NCBI GenBank assembly: GCA_052436255.1
Contig: JBQVNP010000069.1
Coordinates: forward strand, 1 to 27,124
Direction: 5' to 3'
DNA: 27,124 nt
From: Pelomonas sp052436255
GTDB taxonomy: Bacteria > Pseudomonadota > Gammaproteobacteria > Burkholderiales > Burkholderiaceae_C
The position numbers and the translations under genes are program-made. This document shows positions 1 through 6,854 of this stretch, in pieces. The notes under the pieces were generated by a model. That model ran no database searches and was not told where the DNA came from. It saw nothing but the letters and a program-made list of their open reading frames with translations. Position 1 is the stretch's first letter. Every line of letters starts with the position of its first letter.

Positions 1-1101
1 CGGCGTCCTCCGAATGCCGCCGGTCGGGCCGCAGGTCGTCGCTGCCGAAGTCATGCTCGCCCATGGCGGCAATCAGCAGGCCGTCGCGGCGCGGCAGGGC
101 GACGACGTTCTGGCCGCGTAGATCACTGCGTAGTCCACCTCCTGCTGCGGAATCAACCGCGCCGTCTGGCCGCGCACCGGCGTCAGGCTGGGGTCGCCCA
201 GCAGCTTGCGCGCGCCGTCGCCCGTGCAGTTGATGACGAGGCGTTCGGGCAGGGTGCCCAGGTCGTGCGGGCGGTGGAACTCGCGCTGCACCAGCTCGCC
301 GCCATCGCGGGCGAAGTCGTCAGGCAGCTGGCGCTGGTAGGCCGGGATGTTGAAGACGAGCTGGGTGAAGCGGCGCACGTGGGACAGGCGGAAGGGGTGC
401 TCGCCCGCCGCCAGCGCCTGGCCACGCGGCCGCAGGTCGGCGACGCGCGGGTGCAGGTCGGGGTAGTCGGGCTCGCCGACGTGGCCGGCCACCGGTTGGT
501 CGAAGCCCTCGTCGGCGACGACGAAGCCGTCATGCCATTCGACCGGGCCCGACGGCAGACCGAGATAGCTCTGATGCACCTTGAAGGACGCGCGAGCCAT
601 CGCCTCCCAGTCGGCCGTCCAGGCCTCGCTGGCGTGCTCGCTGGTGACGATGCGTGAGTCCGGGGTCCACAGCCCGGTCGCGGCCGAGGAGTGCACGCGC
701 GGCGGCCTGTCCTTGGCATACAGGCGTACCTTGTAGCCGGCCTGCTGGGCCGTGCGCGCCGTCGCCAGTCCGATGGCACCGCAGCCGACGACGGCGATGC
801 GGGCGCCGGGACGCAGGCCGGCGGCCTGGACCAGGGCCAGCGCGCGCTGCGCCGACCCCCAGCACAGCGACCAGCCGCTGCCGCCGTGGCCGTAGTGGTG
901 GACCAGCGTCTTGCCAAAGCGCCGCTCGGCCTCGATGCGCGGCCCCTGGGCGCGGAAGGGGCGGATGCCGACCGTGATGTCGATGAGGCGGTCGACGCTG
1001 GCGCGCATCGCGGCCGGGGCGCGGGGCGCGGCGAAATCCACGGCACGGGCGGGCAGGGCGAGCGTGGCGCTGCCCGCCGCGAGCAAATGGCGTCGTTGCA
1101 T
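1..1101 (-). CDS. Tat-exported D-amino-acid-oxidase-like flavoprotein, frameshifted and 3'-partial
   Basis: FAD-dependent oxidoreductase of the DAAO family, expected to oxidise D-amino acids to 2-oxo acids with release of ammonia and H2O2. The N-terminus MQRRHLLAAG has the twin-arginine pattern, followed by a hydrophobic stretch ending in ALPARA, so periplasmic export is inferred. Residues 46-82 carry the IRPFR and HYGHGGSGWSL motifs that lie near the C-terminus in classical DAAO. The FAD-binding Rossmann motif VVGCGAIG comes only afterwards, at about 104-111, so the domain order looks circularly permuted. The frame stops at position 73, but dropping back one frame near 117-119 (one missing base in a TACCGC-like context) restores a good continuation with GQNVVALPRRDGLLIAAMG to the window edge. 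This is either a real frameshift or a base error. The start lies 15 bp after the M56/S11 gene, so co-transcription is likely. No clear ribosome binding site. The substrate cannot be told. Confidence 0.8.
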
Positions 1102-1116
1102 GGAGAGCTCGGGCTT

Positions 1117-2853
1117 TCAGTCGACGCGGCGCGCCAGGGACTTGCGGATCAGCGCGGCATCGCGGAGGCGATTCGCCGAGCCGTCAGCATCCAGCAGCAC
1201 GACAGTGACCGGGCGCTTGCCGTTCATGATGCGCATGGCCAGGCAGCGGCCGGCTTCCTCGGTGTAGCCGGTCTTGGAGACGCGGATGTTCCAGCCCTTG
1301 GCGCCCACCAGCCGGTTGGTGTTGCGGATCTCGCGCGGGCGGCCGTTCACCGGGACCTTGGCCTTTTTGACACTGGTGATGCGCACGATCTCGCCGTAGC
1401 GCGCCGCGGCTGCGGTGATGGCAGCCATCTCGGTGGCGGTCGAGGTGTTGTCGGGCGACAGGCCGGTCGGCTCGGCGATGGACGTGCGGCTCAGGCCGAG
1501 CTGGCGGACCTTGGCGTTGACGGCTTTCACAAAGCCGGCCTCGCCACCCGGGAAGGTGCGCGCCAGCGCCGCCGCGGCGCGGTTCTCGGATTCCATCAGC
1601 GTCATCTCCAGCGCCGTCTGGCGCGACATCTGCGTGCCGACCCGCACCCTGGAGCGGCTGTGCTTGAGCGTGTCGACGTCGTCGCTGGTGATGCGCAGCT
1701 TTTCCTTGGGGTCGAGCTTGGCGTCGAGGACGACCATGGCCGTCAGGAGCTTGGTCAGCGAGGCGATGGGCACGACGACATCGGCGTCGCGCGACATCAG
1801 CACCTTGCCGGTCGCATCGTCCACCACGACGACATGCTTGGCATTGACGGGCAGGCGCAGCTGCTGGGCCGGTGGCGCCTGCCTGGCCGCGGCGGCGGGT
1901 GCTGCGCGGGCCGGCGGCGCGGGCTCGTCCTTGCCCTTGGCCTGCACGACAAAGCTGGTCGCGGCGATCAGCAGGGCCGGCAGTGCCAGCTTCCAGCCGG
2001 TCGCCTGAGGGCGTGGCGCCAGCAGCCGCTCGATGCGGCCCAGCAGGTCGCCACCTCGGGCGGCCAGCGCCACCGTGGGGGGCGGGCTGGATTCCTGCAG
2101 CTCGGACAGCGCATGCAGAGCTCGCGCGAGCCGGCGCCCGCCATCTTGCTGGCCAAGCAGATCGGCCGAGATCTCATCGGCCACCAGCTCGCGCTCTGAG
2201 CGCATGCGCGCCGACAGCCACCACACGACGGGGTGGAAGAAGAGTAGGGCCTCGACCGCGCTCTGCAACAGGTTGGCCAGGTAGTCCCAGCGCCGCACAT
2301 GGGCCAGCTCGTGAGCGAGCAGGGCCTCGAGCAAATCCACCGGCAGGCGGCTCAACAAGGCGGCGGGCAGCAGCACACAGGGCTTGAGCACGCCCAGCGC
2401 AATCGGGCCGGCCAGCTCCGGCAGTAGGCGCAGGGCCACCGCGCGCTTGAGCCCCAGACGGCGGGCGAGGATATCCAGCCGCGCCTGCCATTCGGCCGGC
2501 GCCGGCCCGCTGCGCCGCCTGGCGCGGCCCACCCAGGCCAGCCCCAGCGCCAGGCGGCCGAGCATCACCCCGACGCCGAGCGCCCATGCCGTCACCAGGG
2601 CCGGCATCTGCTCCGGCAGCTCGGGCAGCTGCCCGATGAACTCGGCATCGGCCGGGGCGAGGTCCACGCATTGGGCCACCGGCAGTCCGAGGCAAAGGCC
2701 AAGGCTGGCGGCGCAGACGGTATAGCGCCAGCGTGCCGACGCCCCGCGCATCAACGCCAGCAGCAACGCGGCGACGCCGCCGACGACGGCGCCTTGCCAG
2801 ATGAAGTTCAACAGCGCCGAGCCCCAGGCGTTCATCGCGATATCGAGGCTCAT
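1117..2853 (-). CDS. BlaR1-like M56 metallopeptidase fused to PBP7-like D,D-peptidase (S11)
   Basis: A 578-residue membrane protein with two parts. Residues 1-300 are BlaR1/MecR1-type peptidase M56: hydrophobic segments near 12-36, 44-60, 88-108 and 288-303, and the zinc motif HELAH at 181-185 followed by RRWDYL. After a Pro/Ala linker (about 305-332), residues 335-578 are a serine peptidase of family S11 (D-Ala-D-Ala carboxypeptidase/endopeptidase, PBP7 type) with SLTK at 365-368 (catalytic Ser365 and Lys368), SEN at 422-424 and KTG at 527-529. All catalytic motifs are intact, so the second domain could be an enzyme and not only a sensor. Classical BlaR1 instead carries a class-D beta-lactamase-like sensor. 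The gene overlaps the blaI-like gene by 4 bp (ATGA), the usual repressor-receptor pairing. The D,D-peptidase domain is inferred to face the periplasm. Whether it cleaves peptidoglycan, binds beta-lactams or both is not known. Confidence 0.88.
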   Translation of the reverse strand: MSLDIAMNAWGSALLNFIWQGAVVGGVAALLLALMRGASARWRYTVCAASLGLCLGLPVAQCVDLAPADAEFIGQLPELPEQMPALVTAWALGVGVMLGRLALGLAWVGRARRRSGPAPAEWQARLDILARRLGLKRAVALRLLPELAGPIALGVLKPCVLLPAALLSRLPVDLLEALLAHELAHVRRWDYLANLLQSAVEALLFFHPVVWWLSARMRSERELVADEISADLLGQQDGGRRLARALHALSELQESSPPPTVALAARGGDLLGRIERLLAPRPQATGWKLALPALLIAATSFVVQAKGKDEPAPPARAAPAAAARQAPPAQQLRLPVNAKHVVVVDDATGKVLMSRDADVVVPIASLTKLLTAMVVLDAKLDPKEKLRITSDDVDTLKHSRSRVRVGTQMSRQTALEMTLMESENRAAAALARTFPGGEAGFVKAVNAKVRQLGLSRTSIAEPTGLSPDNTSTATEMAAITAAAARYGEIVRITSVKKAKVPVNGRPREIRNTNRLVGAKGWNIRVSKTGYTEEAGRCLAMRIMNGKRPVTVVLLDADGSANRLRDAALIRKSLARRVD

Positions 2854-3242
2854 TCGCCGTCTCCGTTCTGGGCCAGCAACTGGCGAATTTCCGCACGCTC
2901 CTTGGCGCTGACATGGCTCTTCAACGCCGCCAGCACCAGGGCCTTGCCAGAACCGGCAAAGGCCTTGGCGATGAAGTCCTTCACCAGCGACTGCTGCAAC
3001 TTGTCCTGGGCGTGCAGGGGCGCATACAGCTGCGGGCGCTGGCTCTCGTCGCGGCTGAGCAGGCCCTTGCCGTGCATGACCTGCAACTGGCGCAGCACCG
3101 TGGCATAGGTGGCGTCGGGGCGGTCGGGCAGCAGGGCTTCATGCACGGCCTTGGCATCGGAGGGCCCCAGGCGCCACAGCACCTGCAGCAGGTCCAGCTC
3201 GGCCGTCGTGGGCCGTACGGGTGGGAAGGACTTTGAAGGCAT
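2850..3242 (-). CDS. BlaI/MecI-family transcriptional repressor
   Basis: A 130-residue winged-helix regulator of the BlaI/MecI (Penicillinase_R) family, the usual length. TTAELDLLQVLWRLG and the following ATYATVLRQLQVMHGKGLL are the typical helix-turn-helix and wing region (residues 12-60), and the C-terminal half is the dimerisation part. Known members repress their own operon and are inactivated when the partner M56 protease is activated. The partner gene follows directly with an ATGA overlap. The first ATG was chosen because an in-frame TAG lies a few codons upstream and no other start fits. No ribosome binding site precedes it, and a -10-like box ends only six bases before it, so the mRNA may be leaderless. 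The target is inferred to be its own promoter. Confidence 0.88.
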   Translation of the reverse strand: MPSKSFPPVRPTTAELDLLQVLWRLGPSDAKAVHEALLPDRPDATYATVLRQLQVMHGKGLLSRDESQRPQLYAPLHAQDKLQQSLVKDFIAKAFAGSGKALVLAALKSHVSAKERAEIRQLLAQNGDGE

Positions 3243-3303
3243 GAAATCAGAATAATCGTTCTAGAACTCAATGTCTAGAACAAATATTCTGAATCTAGGG
3301 GGG
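3243..3303 (-). promoter_or_regulatory. Promoter/operator region of the blaI-like operon
   Basis: A 61-bp AT-rich island between the rapZ stop and the blaI-like start. On the minus strand TAGACA (plus 3272-3277, 5/6 match to -35), a 17-bp spacer and TATTCT (plus 3249-3254, 4/6 match to -10) form a plausible sigma-70 promoter. The perfect palindrome GTTCTAGAAC (3258-3267) lies in the spacer, and TCTAGAAC is repeated at 3260-3267 and 3274-3281, with a further TCTAG at 3294-3298. These are inferred to be repressor binding sites. They do not match the TACAnnTGTA core of staphylococcal BlaI operators. Confidence 0.5.
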
Positions 3304-4218
3304 TCAGCGTGCGTCCAGCTCGCGGTGGCGCTTGAGTACATGGCCGTGATGGCCGAACTGGCGCGCCAGCATTTCGACCAGATAGACCGAGCGGTGCTGG
3401 CCGCCGGTGCAGCCGATGGCGACGGTCAGGTAGCTGCGCTGGTCGGCCGCGAAGTTGGGCAGCCAGCGCGACAGGAAGCCGGCGATCTGGCCCATCATCA
3501 GCCCGACCTCGGGCTGGGCTGCGAGGTAGGCCGCCACCGGCGCGTCGCGGCCTGTCAGCGGGCGCAGTTCGCGGTCGTAGTAGGGGTTGGGCAGCACGCG
3601 CACGTCGAAGACGAAGTCGGCATCGCTGGGCACGCCGTGCTTGAAGGCAAAGCTCTCGAAAACCAGTGTGAGCTTGGTGCCGGCGTTAGGGCCGACCAGG
3701 TCGGCCAGCCAGATGCGCAGCTGGGCCGGGCGCAGCTGGCTGGTGTCGATGACGGTGGACTCGGCCTTGAGCCCGCCGAGCAGCTCGCGCTCCAGCTTGA
3801 TGGCGTCCAGCAGCGGGCGGTGGTTGTCTTCGGAGCTGCCGTCCAGCACGCCGAAGCCGGTGTCGCGGCCCTCGCGCAGCGGGTGGGGGCGGCGCGTCTC
3901 GGAGAAACGCCGCATCAGCGCGTCGTTGCTGGCGTCGAGGAAGACCGAGCGCACCGCCACGCCCTGGGCGCGCAACTGCTTGAGCAGGGGCAGCAGCAGC
4001 GGCAGCGAGCTGGCCGAGCGCACGTCCACCGCGATGGCGACGCGGCGCTCGCCGCGCTGCTGCTCCAGCTTCAGGAAGTCCATCAGCAGCTCGGCCGGCA
4101 GGTTGTCGACGCAGAAATAGCCGGCGTCTTCCAGCGCATGCATAGCGACCGACTTGCCGCCGCCGGACATGCCGGTCAGCAGCACGACGTCGCTTTGGGG
4201 ATCGGCGTGCAGATTCAT
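3304..4218 (-). CDS. rapZ: RNase adapter protein RapZ
   Basis: A 304-residue P-loop protein of the RapZ/YvcJ family, which binds small RNAs and nucleotides; in E. coli it directs RNase E to GlmZ to control glucosamine-6-phosphate synthase. The Walker A motif GMSGGGKS is at residues 16-23, followed by the family-typical AGYFCVDNLPAELL. The C-terminal half has FAFKHGVPSDADFVFDVR and the IGCTGGQHRSV segment, all characteristic. The length fits the family (about 285-305). The start overlaps the recN stop by 4 bp (ATGA), so it is the last gene of a nadK-recN-rapZ transcription unit. In many proteobacteria rapZ instead lies beside hprK or ptsN, so this neighbourhood differs. Whether it acts on a GlmZ-like RNA here is unknown. 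Confidence 0.95.
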   Translation of the reverse strand: MNLHADPQSDVVLLTGMSGGGKSVAMHALEDAGYFCVDNLPAELLMDFLKLEQQRGERRVAIAVDVRSASSLPLLLPLLKQLRAQGVAVRSVFLDASNDALMRRFSETRRPHPLREGRDTGFGVLDGSSEDNHRPLLDAIKLERELLGGLKAESTVIDTSQLRPAQLRIWLADLVGPNAGTKLTLVFESFAFKHGVPSDADFVFDVRVLPNPYYDRELRPLTGRDAPVAAYLAAQPEVGLMMGQIAGFLSRWLPNFAADQRSYLTVAIGCTGGQHRSVYLVEMLARQFGHHGHVLKRHRELDAR

Positions 4219-5909
4219 GACTTGGCCCTGCGAGGCTTGATGGCGGTGGAGGCGTCCAGCATCTCCTGCGCATGCGCCAGGCTGGTTGACGACAGGCGCT
4301 CGCCGCCCAGCATGCGGGCGATCTCTGCGACGCGGGCCTCGCCGGCCACCGGCGTGACGCGGCTCGTCGTGGCGCCATCCTGCATGGCCTTGGCGACGAC
4401 CAGATGACGGTCGGCGCAGGCTGCCACCTGGGGCAGGTGGGTGACGGCCAGCACCTGGCGCTCGCCGCCCGCAGCATGGCCAAGCTGCTTCATCAAGCGG
4501 CCGACGGTCTCTGCCACGGCGCCGCCGATGCCGACGTCGATCTCGTCAAAGATCAGCGTGCCGGGCGCCTTGTCGGTGGCGGCCTGGCTGGCTGTCACTG
4601 CAATGGCCAGCGCAATGCGCGACAGCTCTCCACCCGAGGCCACCTTGGCCAGCGGCCGCGGCGTGCTGCCGGCATGACCGGCGACAAGGAATTCGGCCGA
4701 TTCGGCGCCAAAGCTCTGCGGGCCGTCGGTCGCGTTCAGCGCGATGTCGAATTGGCCGCCGGCAATGCCAAGCTGCTGCATGGCTGCCGTGACGGCCGCT
4801 GCGAGCTGGGGCGCAGCCTTCCTGCGGGCGCGGCTGGCCGCTTGTGCTTCGGTATCGAAGACCTTGCGCGCGGCGGCGAGGGCGGCTTCGAGCTGGGCGG
4901 GGTCGCTGGCCGCGTCGAGCGCAGACAGCTCGGCTCGCCATTGCGCCAGCAGCGCCGGCAACTCCTGCGGCTGGCGGCGGTAGCGGCGTGCCAGCGTCAT
5001 CCAGGCGGAGACGCGCTCGTCGAGCTCGGCCAGCCGCGCGGGGTCGAGATCGGCCTTGTGCAAATAGGCCGACAGGGTGTGGCTGGCGTCCTGCAACTGG
5101 GCCTGCACATCGCGCAGAGCCTGCACGGCCGGCAACAGGCGGTCGTCATGGTCCAGCACGCGCTCCAACTGGTCGAGCGCTCCACTGGCCAGGGACTGCG
5201 CGCTGGGCTCGGCCTCGTCAAGTGCCTCCAGCGCCGACTTGGCTGCGTCGATCAGGGACTGGCCGTGCGCCAGGCGCCCGTGCTCGGCGTTGAGCTCCTC
5301 CCACTCGCCCTCGGCCGGTGCCAGGCCGTCAAGCTCACCGATCTGCCAGGCCAGGCGCTCGCGTTCGCGCAGCGCATCGGCCTGCTGGCCCTGGGCCTTT
5401 TGCAGTGCCTCGGCGGCCTGCTTCCATGCGGCGTGGGCGCGGGCCAATGGCGCGGTGTCCAGGCCGGCAAAGCCGTCCAGCAGCTCACGCACGGCGACCG
5501 GGCGGGTCAGGCCTTGCCAGGCATGCTGGCCGTGGATGTCCAGCAGATGGTCGGCCAGCTCGCGCAGCTGGGTCAGCGTGGCGGCACCACCGTTGATCCA
5601 GGCGCGGCTCTTGCCGCCGGCGTCGATGGCACGGCGCAGCAGCAGGGTGTCGTCCGCATCGAAACCGGCCTCATCAAGCCAGCCGCGCAGATGCGGCGGC
5701 GTGTCGAACTCGGCCGAGATTTCGGCCTTGACCGCGCCCTCGCGCACGACACCGGCGTCGCCGCGACCGCCCAGGGCCAGTTGCAGCGCATCGATGAGGA
5801 TGGACTTGCCCGCGCCGGTCTCGCCGGTCAGCACGGCGAAACCGGGCTCGAAGTCGAGCTCCAGCGTCGGGACGATGACGAAATCCTTCAGGCTCAGATG
5901 GCGCAGCAT
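4215..5909 (-). CDS. recN: DNA repair protein RecN
   Basis: A 564-residue SMC-like ATPase that acts in double-strand-break repair and holds DNA ends for RecA. The N-terminal Walker A GETGAGKS is at residues 29-36 in LTGETGAGKSILIDALQLALGG. The middle is Ala/Leu/Glu/Gln-rich coiled coil (about 150-360). The C-terminal half has the ABC signature SGGELSRIALAIAV and the Walker B LIFDEIDVGIGG. The length matches the family (about 550-570). It starts 10 bp after the nadK stop and ends overlapping rapZ by 4 bp, so the three genes are probably co-transcribed. The recN-nadK linkage beside hrcA is common in betaproteobacteria. No LexA box was recognised near it. Confidence 0.96.
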   Translation of the reverse strand: MLRHLSLKDFVIVPTLELDFEPGFAVLTGETGAGKSILIDALQLALGGRGDAGVVREGAVKAEISAEFDTPPHLRGWLDEAGFDADDTLLLRRAIDAGGKSRAWINGGAATLTQLRELADHLLDIHGQHAWQGLTRPVAVRELLDGFAGLDTAPLARAHAAWKQAAEALQKAQGQQADALRERERLAWQIGELDGLAPAEGEWEELNAEHGRLAHGQSLIDAAKSALEALDEAEPSAQSLASGALDQLERVLDHDDRLLPAVQALRDVQAQLQDASHTLSAYLHKADLDPARLAELDERVSAWMTLARRYRRQPQELPALLAQWRAELSALDAASDPAQLEAALAAARKVFDTEAQAASRARRKAAPQLAAAVTAAMQQLGIAGGQFDIALNATDGPQSFGAESAEFLVAGHAGSTPRPLAKVASGGELSRIALAIAVTASQAATDKAPGTLIFDEIDVGIGGAVAETVGRLMKQLGHAAGGERQVLAVTHLPQVAACADRHLVVAKAMQDGATTSRVTPVAGEARVAEIARMLGGERLSSTSLAHAQEMLDASTAIKPRRAKS

Positions 5910-5919
5910 GGGTCAGGCT

Positions 5920-6786
5920 CTAGACATACCAACGCAGTTTGCGACGCAGGGTCGCGTAGTAGCTCCAGCCCTTGGGGTGCAGGAAGCGCACCTGGTGCTG
6001 GCTGCGCCGCACGGTGATGGTGTCGCCGTGCAGCAGGCTGGCGAGGCTTTGCATGTCGAAGTTCACCGACGCATCGCGGCCGGCGACGATCTCCATGCGC
6101 ACCTCGCCCAGGTCGGGCAGCACGATGGGCCGGTTGGACAGGGTGTGCGGTGCAATCGGCACCATCAGCCAGCCGGCGATGCTGGGATGCAGGATGGGCC
6201 CGCCGGCCGACAGGGCATAGGCCGTCGAGCCGGTGGGCGAGGCCACGATGAGGCCGTCGGCGCGCATGTTGGCGACGAACTGCTCGCCGACCTCGATCTT
6301 CAACTCCACCATGCCCGATGTGCCACCCCGGCTGACCACCACGTCATTGAGCGCCAGACCGGAGAAGATGGACTCGCCGTCACGCCAGACCGCGCCCTCC
6401 AACATCGCCCGCGGTTCGACTTCGTAGTCGCCCGCCAGCACCGGCGCCAGCGACTCGCGCCAGCGCTCGATGGGAATGTCGGTGATGAAACCCAGCCGGC
6501 CCTGGTTGATGCCCACCAGCGGAATGCCGTGGCGGGCCATGTCGCGCGCAAAGCCGAGCATGGTGCCGTCGCCGCCGATGACCACCGCCAGATCGCATTG
6601 CCGGCCCAGTTCGTCGTTGGGGAGCGCGTCGTAGCCGGCCAGCCCCGTGTTCAGCGCGGTGTCAGCTTCCAGCGAAACGTCCAGGCCATGGCTGCACAAA
6701 AATTGGGCAATCTCTTCCAGCACCGGGCCTATGCCTGGCGCCTGATGCTTGCCCACGATGGCGACATGTCTGAAGCGCTCGGCCAT
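5920..6786 (-). CDS. nadK: NAD kinase
   Basis: ATP-dependent NAD kinase making NADP in the cytoplasm, 288 residues. The motif GGDGT at residues 71-75 (VVIGGDGTMLGFAR) binds the phosphate donor. GLALNDVVVSRG and the glycine-rich DGLIVASPTGSTAYALSAGGP are the conserved NAD-binding parts. The start was chosen at the ATG that gives the normal N-terminus (FRHVAIVGKHQAPGI). No ribosome binding site precedes it, and a -10-like box ends eight bases upstream, so a leaderless transcript is possible. The gene is divergent from hrcA across a 68-bp gap and leads the nadK-recN-rapZ unit. Confidence 0.96.
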   Translation of the reverse strand: MAERFRHVAIVGKHQAPGIGPVLEEIAQFLCSHGLDVSLEADTALNTGLAGYDALPNDELGRQCDLAVVIGGDGTMLGFARDMARHGIPLVGINQGRLGFITDIPIERWRESLAPVLAGDYEVEPRAMLEGAVWRDGESIFSGLALNDVVVSRGGTSGMVELKIEVGEQFVANMRADGLIVASPTGSTAYALSAGGPILHPSIAGWLMVPIAPHTLSNRPIVLPDLGEVRMEIVAGRDASVNFDMQSLASLLHGDTITVRRSQHQVRFLHPKGWSYYATLRRKLRWYV

Positions 6787-6794
6787 AGCGGCAA

Positions 6795-6800
6795 ATTACA
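6795..6800 (-). promoter_or_regulatory. Extended -10 box of nadK promoter
   Basis: On the minus strand the sequence reads TGGTGTAAT: a TGn extension plus TGTAAT, a 5/6 match to TATAAT. It ends eight bases before the nadK ATG. No good -35 is seen, as is usual for extended -10 promoters. Transcription would begin within one or two bases of the start codon. Confidence 0.4.
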
Positions 6801-6842
6801 CCACAGGGGTATCGCCTCTCTCTGAAGGAAAGGGGCTGTCCA

Positions 6843-6848
6843 TAGAAT
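6843..6848 (+). promoter_or_regulatory. -10 box of hrcA promoter
   Basis: TAGAAT matches TATAAT in five of six bases and ends six bases before the hrcA ATG. The -35 is weak (CTGAAG-like near 6822-6827). The Shine-Dalgarno-like GGAAAGGGG at 6828-6836 lies too far upstream to serve this start. No CIRCE element (TTAGCACTC-N9-GAGTGCTAA) is visible here. Confidence 0.4.
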
Positions 6849-6854
6849 GCACAC

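Noticed and set aside
691..2199. Long plus-strand open frame opposite the DAAO-like and M56/S11 genes
   Set aside because: It is antisense to two recognisable genes, has low-complexity Gly/Arg/Gln composition and matches no family. Long shadow frames are expected at this GC content.
3243..3303. Staphylococcal-type BlaI operator
   Set aside because: No TACAnnTGTA core is present; only the TCTAGAAC repeats were found.
6787..6854. CIRCE operator beside hrcA
   Set aside because: No TTAGCACTC-N9-GAGTGCTAA or close variant is seen.
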